From an uncultured Cytophagales bacterium (GTDB lineage: Bacteria; Bacteroidota; Bacteroidia; Cytophagales; Thermonemataceae): a stretch of DNA of 64,000 nucleotides. The notes below the pieces were generated by a model that was not told where the DNA came from, searched no databases, and saw only the letters and a list, made by a program, of their open reading frames with translations. The position numbers and the translations under genes were made by a program. Where the stretch lies: NCBI GenBank assembly GCA_937911505.1, contig CALEMF010000017.1, positions 1 to 64,000 on the forward strand, written 5' to 3'. Shown piece by piece: positions 43,523 to 53,580 of this stretch. Each line of letters begins with the position of its first letter. Position 1 is the first letter of the stretch.

Positions 43523-46500
43523 ATGCTCCTTTTTTGGAAAAACTGGAATAAACAAGACCCTAAAAAACTATATGCCCTCTTTACAGGGCTTTTTTTTCTA
43601 GTAGTACTTACCTTCCTTATCGTCTATGCGTTGGGAGATCGCTGGGCACTCACTTGGGAGAGGGAGCCCATTTTAGAAAATACACTTTTCCCTATAGAAG
43701 ATATACAGAAAGGAATCTTTAACATTACCCTAAGTCTAGACGTCTATTTCGTACAGGAAAAGTTTATGAACAACGACATCACTATTCAGACAATCCCTGC
43801 GCAAATATGGTTGGGACTATTTGTAATGGTATGGAGTTGGCTACTGGCGCAAATCACTTACCTGAAGCGTTGGCTGTACCTAGCGGCTGTCACGATTGTT
43901 ATGGTTACCGTCGTCACCTTCCGTATAGATATGTTGTTGGTATATGGCGATTATTCAAAGTGGTGGGTAGGAGGAATGATTGCGCTCAATGTATTGATGA
44001 GCTACTTTTTCTTTGCCTTTAACAAACAAGTATCCTTATTGATAAGGTGGCTTGCTTTCTTAGTTGCCAACTTGGCACTGGGTGTGTTTTTGATAGAGGG
44101 TGCTCAAGTAGCAGCGCCTAGCTTACTACTTGCCAACTATGGCATGGTAGTACCCTTTCTACTTTCTCTCTTTTTTATTATCATTGTCTCTAACGAGATT
44201 CCTCACCTATTCCTTTATTTAGTAGCGCGATCCCCCTCTGCTAGTGCAAGAAGCAGCCTGAAGCACTTCACATTGATTACCCTCATTTATTTAGCCAATC
44301 TGCTGCTATTATTCCTTAGAAATGCTAAAATACTAGAATTAGACATTCTTTATATCGACGATCTGTGGATTTTACCTATCTCTGCCATTATAGGGCTTTG
44401 GGGTGTACAGAAAAATGCGTTTTTTGAGAAACACGTACCTTTTAAACCGATAGGAGCAGGACTTTACATAGGGCTAGCTGTACTTACTTTCTCTTGTATT
44501 GGCTATGCCTCAGCCACGATGAATACCCCTATTATACAGGTCTACAAAGACATGGTTGTGTATACCCATTTGGCTTGGGGGCTGGCCTTCTTAATATATG
44601 TGCTCACTAATTTTTACAACTATAAAGAGCAACAACCTATTTATGAAGTTACCTTCACCCATCAAGATGACAAACGTATGCCGCTTTACATCTCTAAAGG
44701 GATGGGTTATTTAATCTTTACGATTATTCTGATGCAGGTAGATGTATTTCCCTATCGGCAAACAGTGTCAGGTTATTACAATCATGTAGCAGATGTACAT
44801 TATGTAAATGGAGAAGAGGTACTTGCTGAGTTGTATTATGCCAAAGCAGCGCGTTATGATCTGTACAATAATAGAACGCAGTTTGCTTTAGCAAAACTTG
44901 CTAACGAGCGAAAAAAGCCACTTGAAGCAGTAACAGCTTACGAGGCCATCACTTTTAGAGATCAAACACCACAAGCCTACGTTAATTTAAGTAATAAGTT
45001 ATCAGAAGTAGACATCGTTTTAGAGGCTATTTATGCTTTAAAAAATGGCTTGAGGAAATTTCCTAATAATGAAGCCATTAACAATAACTTAGCACTCTAT
45101 TACTTCAGTATTAATGTTCCAGACTCTGCTTTCTACCATTTAGCCCGTGTAGATAACGAGCGGCTCGCTCAAATCAATAAAACCTCTTTTTGGGCTAAAA
45201 CTACTTTACCCGATTCACTACCCTTGCAGTACCAAGCAGCAGAAGAACTGAGCGTACATATTAATCAGTATGCTATTTTCAATACAAATCGGAAGCGTAC
45301 TCCTAATAAGTTGGCTACAGCCTTGCTTCCTGAGAAAGAGAAGATAGACACAATCAACTGGCAAATAGCCGCTTATTTGTACAACTACACTCTCAATCAA
45401 AAAGCAACAGGCGATAGTAGCGCATTGGCTTACATAAATCCTATACTAGAAGAGGAACGCAATGCGCCTTTCTCCGAGTATTTGTTACTCGCAAAGGCTT
45501 GTTATTATTACTACAACCAAGAAGTTTCCAAGGCCTTAGACCTACTTATTTCTGTAAGAGGGTTATCACCTGAGTTATTCAATTATGTTTTAGGCGTTTG
45601 GCTTATAGAAGCAGGAGACACAGAAAAAGCCATAGAGTTTCTCAAAAGAGCCACTTTTTTGGGAGATACAGCCGCCTACTACGCGCTAGCCATCGCACTT
45701 TTAGAAGATGGACAATGGGATGAAGCCCTAGAAAACTGGAATACTATACTGAATGATCCAGAAGCAACCCTACTTATGAAGCGAAAAGCAGTAGAAATAC
45801 AACGTATTAATGAAGCGACAGAAGAAACCATCACACGACTAAGCGACTTGGAGAAATATGGCTTCATCTATTATGGTCGTCATACCAGTGTTGAGAGCGC
45901 CAAGAAAATAATCAACAGCATAGAAGAAGCCCCTTATCAAGTAGCAGCCGTTGCTAGTTTGATGCAGCAAGTACTCGATACCGATGAGTGGGAGCAAGCA
46001 GAAGTATTGTATGATGCCTTACCAAAGACAGCAAAAGTCCCTCTGTGGATTCAATCACAAGTGAGTGTGGCGTATCTAGAACTTTTGTTACGAAAAAGAG
46101 ATTATAATACTATCCTGAGTAATATAGCGCAAGCACCTTTGGTAGGTTTTCAGGAAAATTACCGAAACTTTTACAGAGGAGCAGCATTGGTAGGGTTAGG
46201 GAAAATCCAAGAGGCGGAAAACCTACTAAATGTAGCTGTGAAGTCTTTGCCGTTTGAGGAAGAGGTGTATATTCAACAGGCAAAATTATATAATCAGCAA
46301 AAGGCGTATCAGAAAGCCTATACTACCTTGGTGACAGGGGTAGGTTTTATACCCGAGGCAGCGGATCTTTGGAAAGCTTATGCATATCAGTGTCTACAAG
46401 TAAGACTACTCTCTTATGCCGAAGATGCACAGAATAAACTGAAAACGCTACTGAGTGATGCTGAGTATGGAAAGTTCGAACAAGACTTTGTAGAGGAGAA

Positions 46501-46546
46501 GCAAAAAGTAGAAGAAGCCATTTATAGTTTTGGGACAAACCAATAA
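43523..46546 (+). CDS. Large polytopic membrane protein with TPR repeats
   Basis: 1007 residues. About ten to eleven transmembrane helices fill residues 15-400 (for example LYALFTGLFFLVVLTFLIVYAL and IWLGLFVMVWSWLLAQ). The C-terminal 560 residues are a row of tetratricopeptide repeats with ALAKLANERKKPLEAV and AIEFLKRATFLGDTAAYYALA type helix pairs. The architecture suggests a complex-assembly or surface-polymer protein; no specific family was recognised. It may be co-transcribed with the ABC ATPase 21 bp after it. Confidence 0.75.
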   Translation: MLLFWKNWNKQDPKKLYALFTGLFFLVVLTFLIVYALGDRWALTWEREPILENTLFPIEDIQKGIFNITLSLDVYFVQEKFMNNDITIQTIPAQIWLGLFVMVWSWLLAQITYLKRWLYLAAVTIVMVTVVTFRIDMLLVYGDYSKWWVGGMIALNVLMSYFFFAFNKQVSLLIRWLAFLVANLALGVFLIEGAQVAAPSLLLANYGMVVPFLLSLFFIIIVSNEIPHLFLYLVARSPSASARSSLKHFTLITLIYLANLLLLFLRNAKILELDILYIDDLWILPISAIIGLWGVQKNAFFEKHVPFKPIGAGLYIGLAVLTFSCIGYASATMNTPIIQVYKDMVVYTHLAWGLAFLIYVLTNFYNYKEQQPIYEVTFTHQDDKRMPLYISKGMGYLIFTIILMQVDVFPYRQTVSGYYNHVADVHYVNGEEVLAELYYAKAARYDLYNNRTQFALAKLANERKKPLEAVTAYEAITFRDQTPQAYVNLSNKLSEVDIVLEAIYALKNGLRKFPNNEAINNNLALYYFSINVPDSAFYHLARVDNERLAQINKTSFWAKTTLPDSLPLQYQAAEELSVHINQYAIFNTNRKRTPNKLATALLPEKEKIDTINWQIAAYLYNYTLNQKATGDSSALAYINPILEEERNAPFSEYLLLAKACYYYYNQEVSKALDLLISVRGLSPELFNYVLGVWLIEAGDTEKAIEFLKRATFLGDTAAYYALAIALLEDGQWDEALENWNTILNDPEATLLMKRKAVEIQRINEATEETITRLSDLEKYGFIYYGRHTSVESAKKIINSIEEAPYQVAAVASLMQQVLDTDEWEQAEVLYDALPKTAKVPLWIQSQVSVAYLELLLRKRDYNTILSNIAQAPLVGFQENYRNFYRGAALVGLGKIQEAENLLNVAVKSLPFEEEVYIQQAKLYNQQKAYQKAYTTLVTGVGFIPEAADLWKAYAYQCLQVRLLSYAEDAQNKLKTLLSDAEYGKFEQDFVEEKQKVEEAIYSFGTNQ

Positions 46547-46567
46547 CGAACTTTACAATATCTTGAT

Positions 46568-47284
46568 ATGAAAAAGGTCATCATAGAAACCAGCCATATT
46601 GCTCGTGAATACCGTATGGGGAGCGAGCTTGTAAAGGCACTTAAAGACATTAGTATACAAGTGAGAGAAGGGGAGTACGTAGCCTTTATGGGACCATCTG
46701 GCTCTGGTAAATCTACGCTTATGAACATTATAGGGTGCTTAGATACCCCTACTAGAGGAAAGTATGTTCTCAATCAAAATGATGTAAGTGACTTAGAAGA
46801 AAATGAACTGGCTGAGATTAGGAACAAAGAGATAGGTTTTATCTTCCAAACATTCAATCTTTTACCTCGTTCTAGTGCGTTGGATAATGTAGCCTTACCC
46901 CTTATTTACGCAGGCATATCTAAAACTACACGCACAGAAAGAGCCATGGAGGCCTTACGAAATGTGGGATTGGACAACAGAGCGCATCATAAACCCAATG
47001 AACTATCAGGCGGGCAGCGGCAGCGTGTAGCTATTGCTAGGGCATTGGTGAATAATCCAAGTATATTACTTGCTGACGAGCCTACTGGAAACTTAGATAC
47101 CAAAACTTCTTACGAAATTATGGATCTTTTTGATAAACTTTATCAAAAAGGGAATACCATCATTATGGTAACACACGAAGAAGACATCGCTAAGTATGCA
47201 CATCGTATTATTCGGCTGCGTGATGGCCTTGTAGAGTCTGATGAAATTAACCCTAACGTTACAAAAGTAGTTACAGTAGCTTAG
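46568..47284 (+). CDS. ABC transporter ATP-binding protein, LolD/MacB type
   Basis: 238 residues. Walker [10 protein letters not shown], signature [15 protein letters not shown], Walker [13 protein letters not shown] and H-loop MVTHEE are complete. The spacing and EPTGNLD form belong to the MacB/LolD/FtsE clade, which powers periplasmic tasks such as lipoprotein release, with a FtsX-like partner. No such permease is next to it; the preceding large membrane protein could be a neighbour of different function. Confidence 0.94.
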   Translation: MKKVIIETSHIAREYRMGSELVKALKDISIQVREGEYVAFMGPSGSGKSTLMNIIGCLDTPTRGKYVLNQNDVSDLEENELAEIRNKEIGFIFQTFNLLPRSSALDNVALPLIYAGISKTTRTERAMEALRNVGLDNRAHHKPNELSGGQRQRVAIARALVNNPSILLADEPTGNLDTKTSYEIMDLFDKLYQKGNTIIMVTHEEDIAKYAHRIIRLRDGLVESDEINPNVTKVVTVA

Positions 47285-47401
47285 GTGCTTCACCTAAATG
47301 CTATTGAAATAGTATAAATACAACCAAGAATAATACTATATTAGTAATGCTTGGATCGTATTTTTGTCAAATTTTTCTTATATTCGTAAACTGATAATAT
47401 A

Positions 47402-47950
47402 GTGAAAATCTATACCAAAACAGGAGATCGAGGAAAAACCTCTCTTATAGGAGGTACAAGGGTAAATAAATCACATGTACGCATTGAAGCCTATGGCACA
47501 GTCGATGAACTTAATTCCTACATAGGACTATTGCGCGACCAAGCAGTAAATACACCGCGCAAGTCTCTACTGAAAGAAATACAAGATCGGCTTTTTACAA
47601 TAGGGGCGTTGTTGGCTTCTGATCCTGATAAAAATACACAAAAAGTACCAGACCTACTGGAGTCAGATGTGAATTTACTGGAGGAAGAAATCGATCAAAT
47701 GAACGAGGCGCTACCACCACTTAAGTCTTTTATTCTTCCCGGTGGGCATACGGCTGTTTCTTTTGGGCACATTGCCCGTTGTGTATGTAGAAGGGCAGAA
47801 AGAATCACTATCCGTTTATCAGAAGAGAGTGAGGTAGAAGAGATAGTCATCAAATACTTAAATCGTTTGTCAGACTACCTATTCACGTTGTGTAGAAAGA
47901 TGCATCAAGAGCTGGAAGTGGAAGAACTACCTTGGAAACCACGTATCTAG
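47402..47950 (+). CDS. Cob(I)yrinic acid a,c-diamide adenosyltransferase, PduO type
   Basis: 182 residues from a GTG start (no ATG available near). MKIYTKTGDRGKTSLIGGTRV and YGTVDELNSYIGLLRD are the ATP-binding motifs of PduO-type adenosyltransferases; RCVCRRAER and LNRLSDYLFTL complete the active site. It attaches the adenosyl group to cob(I)alamin, so the organism uses B12. It stands alone between hairpins and ilvE. Confidence 0.94.
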   Translation: MKIYTKTGDRGKTSLIGGTRVNKSHVRIEAYGTVDELNSYIGLLRDQAVNTPRKSLLKEIQDRLFTIGALLASDPDKNTQKVPDLLESDVNLLEEEIDQMNEALPPLKSFILPGGHTAVSFGHIARCVCRRAERITIRLSEESEVEEIVIKYLNRLSDYLFTLCRKMHQELEVEELPWKPRI

Positions 47951-48031
47951 CCCTGCGCTAGACCACCGATCGTTGCTGTAGGTGCACGATTTACTTAGTA
48001 GTAAGCATTCAACTTAAAACCTAAGAGGTAA

Positions 48032-49099
48032 ATGACCATAGATACCATACAAATTGATGTACAACCCGTCGAAAAATCGAAATTAGAAGATGCCGATCTA
48101 GCAAATCTTCCCTTTGGGAAGGTATTCTCAGATCATATGCTTGTAGCCGAGTACAAGGAGGGGCAGTGGGCCAGTTGTAAAATTGTACCATATACCAATT
48201 TAAACTTAAGCCCAGCGCTTTGTACACTACATTATGGGCAAACGATTTTTGAAGGGCTAAAAGCCTATAAAAATGACAAGGGGGAAGCACTTGTATTTCG
48301 ACCATACGACAATTACCAACGTATGCTGAAATCAGCCGAAAGAATGTGCATGCCTGCTGTCCCTGAAGAGATTTTTATAGGGGGGATTCGTCAATTATTG
48401 ACATTGGATCATGGTTGGATACCTACCCACCAAGGGGCTTCCTTGTACATTCGTCCTTTTATGTTTGGGGCAGACGAATTCATAGGCATTCGTCCTTCAG
48501 ATACGTATAAATTTATTATTTTTACCTGTCCAGTAGGGGCTTACTATACTGAGCCTGTCAATGTAAAGATAGAGACAGAATACACAAGAGCTTTCCCTGG
48601 CGGAATCGGTTCGGCTAAAACGGCTGGTAACTATGCTGCTTCTCTTTACCCAGCTCGTATCAACCAAGAAAAAGGCTACCATCAACTCATTTGGACAGAC
48701 GGCATCGAACACAAGTACATAGAGGAAGCAGGTACAATGAACATTATGTTCCGCAAGGGTAATCAAATTTTTACGCCTAATCCTAGCGATACAATCCTCA
48801 ATGGTATCACCAGAAGAAGCGTAGTACAATTGGCCAAAGATTGGGGTTATGACGTACAAGAGCGACCTGTAGAGGTACAAGAGGTGATAGACCTGTTAAA
48901 AAAGAATGAATTGGACGAAGCCTTTGGAGCAGGTACTGCCGCTACTATCGCCCACATTATACGTATTCATCACAAAGGAGTAGACTATGAGTTGCCTCCT
49001 GTAAGCCAGCGAACGTTTTCTAACAAAGTACTAAAAACCCTCGATGACATTAAATATGGTAGAATCGCTGATCCTCACGGATGGATCATGCATATCTAA
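48032..49099 (+). CDS. ilvE: Branched-chain amino acid aminotransferase
   Basis: 355 residues, class IV PLP aminotransferase. ALCTLHYGQTIFEGLKAYKN, RPYDNYQRMLKSAERMCMP, the PLP region (YIEEAGTMNIMF) and AFGAGTAATIAHI are family marks of the eukaryotic-like BCAT group. The Lys that binds PLP is in HQLIWTDG-preceding segment (NQEKGYHQL). It interconverts leucine, isoleucine and valine with their keto acids. No other pathway genes are near. Confidence 0.93.
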   Translation: MTIDTIQIDVQPVEKSKLEDADLANLPFGKVFSDHMLVAEYKEGQWASCKIVPYTNLNLSPALCTLHYGQTIFEGLKAYKNDKGEALVFRPYDNYQRMLKSAERMCMPAVPEEIFIGGIRQLLTLDHGWIPTHQGASLYIRPFMFGADEFIGIRPSDTYKFIIFTCPVGAYYTEPVNVKIETEYTRAFPGGIGSAKTAGNYAASLYPARINQEKGYHQLIWTDGIEHKYIEEAGTMNIMFRKGNQIFTPNPSDTILNGITRRSVVQLAKDWGYDVQERPVEVQEVIDLLKKNELDEAFGAGTAATIAHIIRIHHKGVDYELPPVSQRTFSNKVLKTLDDIKYGRIADPHGWIMHI

Positions 49100-49144
49100 A
49101 AAGGTAAATTATACTTAATACCTTTGTAACCTCTTATTAACCTT

Positions 49145-49600
49145 ATGGAGAATATTCGCCTTAGAGAAGGCACCCCAGAAGATATACCTCAGCTACTTTC
49201 TCTTATCCGAGAACTGGCGCTGTATGAGAAAGCGCCTGAGGAAGTGATTAACACAGAAGAACAAATGATACAAGACGGCTTTGGAGAGGTACGGTTATTT
49301 CAGCTATTAGTAGCTGAGACAGAAGAAAAACTGGTAGGGTTGGCGCTTACTTACTACCGCTACTCTACTTGGAAAGGAAAGTGCCTGTATCTAGAAGACC
49401 TCTACATACAACCCGAGTATAGACGCAGCGGACTAGGAGAACGTTTCTTTGAAGCACTTGTACAAAGAGCTAAAAAGGAAAATTGTCAGCGTATTTCTTG
49501 GCAAGTACTAGACTGGAATGAGCTTGCTATCAATTTCTACAAGAAAATAGGTGCTAGCTTAGATGCAACCTGGATAAATGGTACTTTAGAGGTACAATAG
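49145..49600 (+). CDS. GNAT N-acetyltransferase, diamine acetyltransferase-like
   Basis: 151 residues, ATG start. The acetyl-CoA loop EYRRSGLGERFFEALVQRAKK and the WQVLDWNELAINFYKKIGA ending match the spermidine/thialysine acetyltransferase (SSAT2-like) group. Substrate is therefore perhaps a polyamine or lysine analogue, but it could be broader. purN begins 16 bp after it. Confidence 0.88.
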   Translation: MENIRLREGTPEDIPQLLSLIRELALYEKAPEEVINTEEQMIQDGFGEVRLFQLLVAETEEKLVGLALTYYRYSTWKGKCLYLEDLYIQPEYRRSGLGERFFEALVQRAKKENCQRISWQVLDWNELAINFYKKIGASLDATWINGTLEVQ

Positions 49601-49615
49601 AAAAGCGTAATTAAT

Positions 49616-50182
49616 GTGAAAAGAATTGCTGTTTTTGCTTCGGGTTCGGGCTCTAATGCCGAAAAAATCATTACTTACTTTCAGGATAAGCCTATAGCTG
49701 ATGTTAGCCTAGTTGTCTATAATAAACCTGATGCGTTTGTATTAGAAAGGGCTAAAAAGCTGTCAGTACCTACACTACTCATCAATAAAGATGACTTATA
49801 TGAGTCGGATGAGGTAATTAACCAGTTAAAAGATCAGCAAATTGATCTAATTGTATTAGCAGGTTTCCTATGGTTAATTCCTAAAAAGTTAATTAAAGCT
49901 TTCCCCGAAAAAATTATTAATATTCATCCTGCGTTACTACCGCGTTTTGGAGGCAAGGGCATGTACGGCCTGCGTGTACACCAAGCGGTAAAAGAAGCCA
50001 ACGATACAGAGACAGGCATCACGATTCACTACGTAAACGAAGTATACGACGCAGGTACGATTATACGACAAGAGCGCGTTGCTGTATCAGAAGAAGATAC
50101 CCCCACGACCATCGCTCAAAAAGTACAACAATTGGAACACCAGTATTATCCAGAAGTGATAGAAAGCATTTTACAGAAGTAA
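49616..50182 (+). CDS. purN: Phosphoribosylglycinamide formyltransferase
   Basis: 188 residues, GTG start giving MKRIAVFASGSGSNAEKI. The motif NIHPALLPRFGGKGMYG and ETGITIHYVNEVYDAGTII hold the catalytic Asn, His and Asp of GAR transformylase, which adds a formyl group from 10-formyl-THF in purine synthesis. It may be co-transcribed with the GNAT gene. Its stop lies in the stem of the following hairpin. Confidence 0.95.
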   Translation: MKRIAVFASGSGSNAEKIITYFQDKPIADVSLVVYNKPDAFVLERAKKLSVPTLLINKDDLYESDEVINQLKDQQIDLIVLAGFLWLIPKKLIKAFPEKIINIHPALLPRFGGKGMYGLRVHQAVKEANDTETGITIHYVNEVYDAGTIIRQERVAVSEEDTPTTIAQKVQQLEHQYYPEVIESILQK

Positions 50183-50220
50183 CTGAAGCTCCAACGTGAA
50201 GATAAGCTTTAGTTACTTCT
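50175..50220. terminator. Bidirectional terminator hairpin
   Basis: AGAAGTAACTGAAGC pairs over 15 bp with GCTTTAGTTACTTCT (one G-U pair). It sits at the end of purN facing ssb, with a T-rich tail. Confidence 0.8.
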
Positions 50221-50237
50221 GTTTCTTTGAAACTATC

Positions 50238-50690
50238 CTAAAAAGGTAAGTCGTCGTCAGGATTTTCGCCAATAGGCTCAAAAGAGGCTGTTTCTGAGTT
50301 AGCTGTCTGATTAGCATTTGAGGTAGTAGCAGCGGTTTTATTACCCGTATCGCTTCCTCCTCTACTTCCTAGAAGCGTCATATTATTCACTCTAATTTTA
50401 GTAGTACGACGGCTGACACCATCCTTGTCGGTCCACTCTTCAGTTCTTAACTTTCCCTCTACATATACTTGGCTACCTTTGTCCAGATATTGTTCAGCGA
50501 TTTTAGCGAGGTTATCCCAAAGCTCTAGCCGATGCCACTCGGTCTGCTCTATGAGTTGTCCTGCTTTGTTCTTGTATTTCTCTGTGGTAGCGATATTGAA
50601 GTTAGCTACTACAGAGCCGCTTTCTAGGTGTCTTACTTCTGGCTTAGCACCTAAATTACCAATAAGAATAACTTTGTTTACTCCTGCCAT
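50238..50690 (-). CDS. ssb: Single-stranded DNA-binding protein
   Basis: 150 residues. OB-fold start MAGVNKVILIGNLGAKPEVR and TEWHRLELWDNLAKIAEQYLDKGSQVYVEGKL are diagnostic. A glycine/serine/asparagine-rich linker leads to the acidic tip DDDLPF, which recruits replication and repair proteins. It is downstream of mutY on the same strand, but a promoter-like element stands before it. Confidence 0.97.
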   Translation of the reverse strand: MAGVNKVILIGNLGAKPEVRHLESGSVVANFNIATTEKYKNKAGQLIEQTEWHRLELWDNLAKIAEQYLDKGSQVYVEGKLRTEEWTDKDGVSRRTTKIRVNNMTLLGSRGGSDTGNKTAATTSNANQTANSETASFEPIGENPDDDLPF

Positions 50691-50718
50691 AATTTTCAGG
50701 TTTTAGTTTAAAATTCTT

Positions 50719-50750
50719 TCAATATAAATCAAAGCTGATAATTGTTCAAA
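50719..50750 (-). promoter_or_regulatory. Candidate promoter of ssb
   Basis: On the minus strand TTTG is followed after about 20 bp by TATATTGA, close to the TTTG-N19-TAnnTTTG Bacteroidota consensus, 29 bp before the ssb ATG. It overlaps the 3' end of mutY. Confidence 0.45.
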
Positions 50751-51796
50751 TATTTTGCAATTAAAATTGGTTTGGGTAAATCTGATACAGCCGTCCAAGA
50801 AAAGAAAGTATACTGGGAAGGAACTTCCTGCTCAAAATATTCCCTATCTACAACCTCTACCGCCTGAAACACAACGTATAGCTTTTGATGGGTCAAGATA
50901 TGGGTGTATTGCTTCGATTCTTTACGGAACAACAAATTATTTTTCTGTTGTTGTAGAAAATCTTCCTGAGCAATCGCTTTTTGTAAATTTTCAGCGCTAG
51001 TTGCCTCTACCGCATAGAAATCGTACAAACCACCCCAAATATCATCTTTACTTCTTTTCTTTAACAAGAAGTTTTCTTTATGATTGAAGAGATAATAACG
51101 GATATAACGCTTTTTTACTTTTATCTTCTTTTGCTTTACGGGCAATACCGCTTGGCGTCCAGTACGAAAAGCCTCACATCCTTCTGCTAACGGACAGTAC
51201 ATACAGTTAGGTTTCTGAGGTGTACACTGAAGTGCCCCAAATTCCATAATCGCTTGATTATAACTATCTGGAATATCCTGGGGAATTAGTGATTGACTCA
51301 GCTCGCCAAATACTTTACTTCCCTTTGGGCTACTGATGTCAGTTTCGATACCAAAATAGCGCGCCAGTACCCGAAATACATTACCATCTAATACCGCTAC
51401 AGGCTCTTTGAAGGCAAAAGAAGCGATAGCGGCGGCAGTATACTTTCCAACGCCCTTCAATTTCAGCAAGGCTTCATAGGTAGTAGGGAATTGCTCGTTA
51501 CATTCATAAGTAATGTATTTAGCTGTGGCGTGGAGATTTCTGGCGCGCGAGTAGTATCCCAAGCCTTGCCAAAGACGTAGTACCTCGTCTTCGGGAGCTT
51601 GGGCTAGGTCTTTCACGGTAGGGTAGGCGCTTACAAACTTTTCATAATAAGGCTTTCCCTGTATCACACGGGTTTGCTGCAAGATAATCTCTGAAAGCCA
51701 AATTTGATAGGGATCGTTGGTGTTACGCCAAGGAAGATCCCTTTTGTGCAGTTGGTACCAACCAACAATTGCCTCTACAAAAATAGGATATGCCAT
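50729..51796 (-). CDS. mutY: A/G-specific adenine glycosylase
   Basis: 355 residues from the ATG at 51796; the longer reading from a TTG at 51850 adds a non-conserved leader. It removes adenine opposite 8-oxoguanine. Helix-hairpin-helix LLKLKGVGKYTAAAIASFAF, catalytic Glu in SEIILQQTRV and Asp in VAVLDGNVFRVLARY are present. The iron-sulphur loop CTPQKPNCMYCPLAEGC has the C-x6-C-x2-C-x5-C spacing. The C-terminal NUDIX-like domain is complete. Confidence 0.95.
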   Translation of the reverse strand: MAYPIFVEAIVGWYQLHKRDLPWRNTNDPYQIWLSEIILQQTRVIQGKPYYEKFVSAYPTVKDLAQAPEDEVLRLWQGLGYYSRARNLHATAKYITYECNEQFPTTYEALLKLKGVGKYTAAAIASFAFKEPVAVLDGNVFRVLARYFGIETDISSPKGSKVFGELSQSLIPQDIPDSYNQAIMEFGALQCTPQKPNCMYCPLAEGCEAFRTGRQAVLPVKQKKIKVKKRYIRYYLFNHKENFLLKKRSKDDIWGGLYDFYAVEATSAENLQKAIAQEDFLQQQKNNLLFRKESKQYTHILTHQKLYVVFQAVEVVDREYFEQEVPSQYTFFSWTAVSDLPKPILIAKYLNNYQL

Positions 51797-51911
51797 AAGT
51801 CGGTAACTTCGTAAAAAGAGTAAAAAGTATCCTTTATACTTCTCTTCCAAATAGAAGGTATATACTAAGGTGATGCTACCTGTATTGTATCACCTTAGGC
51901 AAGTGAGTAAC

Positions 51912-52988
51912 TTAATTAAAGTACCTGAAATCTTGTCCTTTCTTAATCGAAAGAAGCGTCTCGTACATAAGCTTAATCACATTTTCTACATCTTCTTTGT
52001 GTACCGTCTCTACGGTTGTATGCATGTATTTAAGGGGTAATGAAATAAGTGCCGAAGGAACCCCCCCATTAGAGTAAGCAAAAGAGTCTGTATCTGTTCC
52101 TGTAGAGCGAGAAGCAGAGGCACGCTGGTAAGGAATTTTTTTCTTATTGGCCGTCTCCATAATCAACTTAAGTAAGTTGTTTTGTACTGCTGGCCCAAAG
52201 GTAAGTACGGGGCCATCGCCTGCGGTAAAATCACCGTCAGTCGTTTTACTGTACATAGGAGACTGCGTATCGTGGCAAACGTCTGTAACAATGGCTACTT
52301 GAGGTTTAATGGTATCTGCTACCATTTCAGCCCCTCTTAAGCCTATCTCCTCCTGTACACAGTTGGCAATATATAAACCAAAAGGAAGCTTCTTTTTCTT
52401 TTCTTTCAACATACGTGCTACTTGGGCAATGATGTACCCACCGATACGATTGTCTAGGGCTCTCCCCACATAGTAGCGATTGTTGAGCTCTAGAAAATCT
52501 GCGTCAAAAGTAACAACTGTTCCTACATCTACCCCCTTATCGAGCACTTCTTGTTTGCTGCTGCACCCCATATCTATGTAAATATTTTTAAGATCAGGCA
52601 TAGGGTTACGTTCTTTTTCTTTGTTCCTTACGTGTATGGCTGGCCAGCCAAATACGCCTTTTACTATTCCTTCTTCTCCGTGGATATTGACTCGCATAGA
52701 AGGGGCAATCAACGCATCAGAGCCTCCATTTCTACGTACATAGATATAACCTTTGTCATCGATGTAGTTTACAAACCAAGAGATTTCATCGGCGTGGGCT
52801 TCGATTACTACTTTGTAGTCTGCTTTCGCATTAATCACTCCTACTACACTGCCATAGTTATCTACTGTGTAGTCATCTATATAGGGCTTTATATAGTCCA
52901 ACCATATTTTTTGACCAGCTTCTTCAAAACCTGTTGGAGAGGCATTATTAAGGTATTTTTCTAAGAATATCTGAGATTCCTGACTCAT
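51912..52988 (-). CDS. M42 family metallopeptidase
   Basis: 358 residues. Zinc ligands are in EAHADEISW, VGRALDNRIGG, VQEEIGLRG and TDVCHD, with a late His in PLKYMHTTVE, matching tetrahedral aminopeptidases of the TET/glutamyl-aminopeptidase group. It digests short peptides in the cytoplasm. No signal peptide. It precedes mutY on the same strand by 115 bp. Confidence 0.93.
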   Translation of the reverse strand: MSQESQIFLEKYLNNASPTGFEEAGQKIWLDYIKPYIDDYTVDNYGSVVGVINAKADYKVVIEAHADEISWFVNYIDDKGYIYVRRNGGSDALIAPSMRVNIHGEEGIVKGVFGWPAIHVRNKEKERNPMPDLKNIYIDMGCSSKQEVLDKGVDVGTVVTFDADFLELNNRYYVGRALDNRIGGYIIAQVARMLKEKKKKLPFGLYIANCVQEEIGLRGAEMVADTIKPQVAIVTDVCHDTQSPMYSKTTDGDFTAGDGPVLTFGPAVQNNLLKLIMETANKKKIPYQRASASRSTGTDTDSFAYSNGGVPSALISLPLKYMHTTVETVHKEDVENVIKLMYETLLSIKKGQDFRYFN

Positions 52989-53018
52989 AAAGTTGACGTT
53001 TTAAATAATAATATATGT

Positions 53019-53576
53019 TTAATTTTTCCACTTAATACTGCAACCCATACTAGGGAGCTGTGGGGATGGAATGGGTTGATCGTTAAGGAATGCGTCTAGC
53101 GCACTTCTAAGTGTCTTACCAGTTACTGGCAGGTGCTTACCCGGGCGAGCATCGTCAAATTGCCCATGATATATACAGTAATTTTGAGCATCGAATAGAT
53201 AGAATTCTGGTGTACATACCGCATGATACGCTTTGGCTACTTCTTGTGTTTCATCATATAAGTAGGGGAATGGATAGGATAGACGGAGTGCTTTTTCTCG
53301 CATTTCTTCTGGGCCATCAGCCGGATAGCGTACCACATCATTACTACTAATGGCTACGAACCCTACTTGTTGGGACAAGTAGTCATTGGCTAAGGCGATT
53401 ATACCTTGCTCAAGGTGTTGCACGTAGGGGCAATGGTTACAAATAAACATAAGCACAGTAGCCTTATTTCCCTTTAGATCGTTTAAGTGTAACTGTTTTC
53501 CCGAAACTACATCTGGTAGAGAAAAGCTTGGCGCTCTGAAGTCAGTAGGGAGTAAATTATTTTTAGTCAGTGCCAT
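53019..53576 (-). CDS. Thioredoxin-fold redoxin family protein
   Basis: 185 residues. The CNHCPYVQHLEQG motif gives a C-x2-C active site inside the AhpC/TSA-type fold (FRAPSFSLPDVVSGKQLHLNDLKG). I recall this CNHCPYV form from DUF-like redoxins in many bacteria, whose physiological role is not known. It lies 4 bp from the YfhO gene end, so they are likely one transcript. Confidence 0.86.
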   Translation of the reverse strand: MALTKNNLLPTDFRAPSFSLPDVVSGKQLHLNDLKGNKATVLMFICNHCPYVQHLEQGIIALANDYLSQQVGFVAISSNDVVRYPADGPEEMREKALRLSYPFPYLYDETQEVAKAYHAVCTPEFYLFDAQNYCIYHGQFDDARPGKHLPVTGKTLRSALDAFLNDQPIPSPQLPSMGCSIKWKN

Positions 53577-53580
53577 TGCT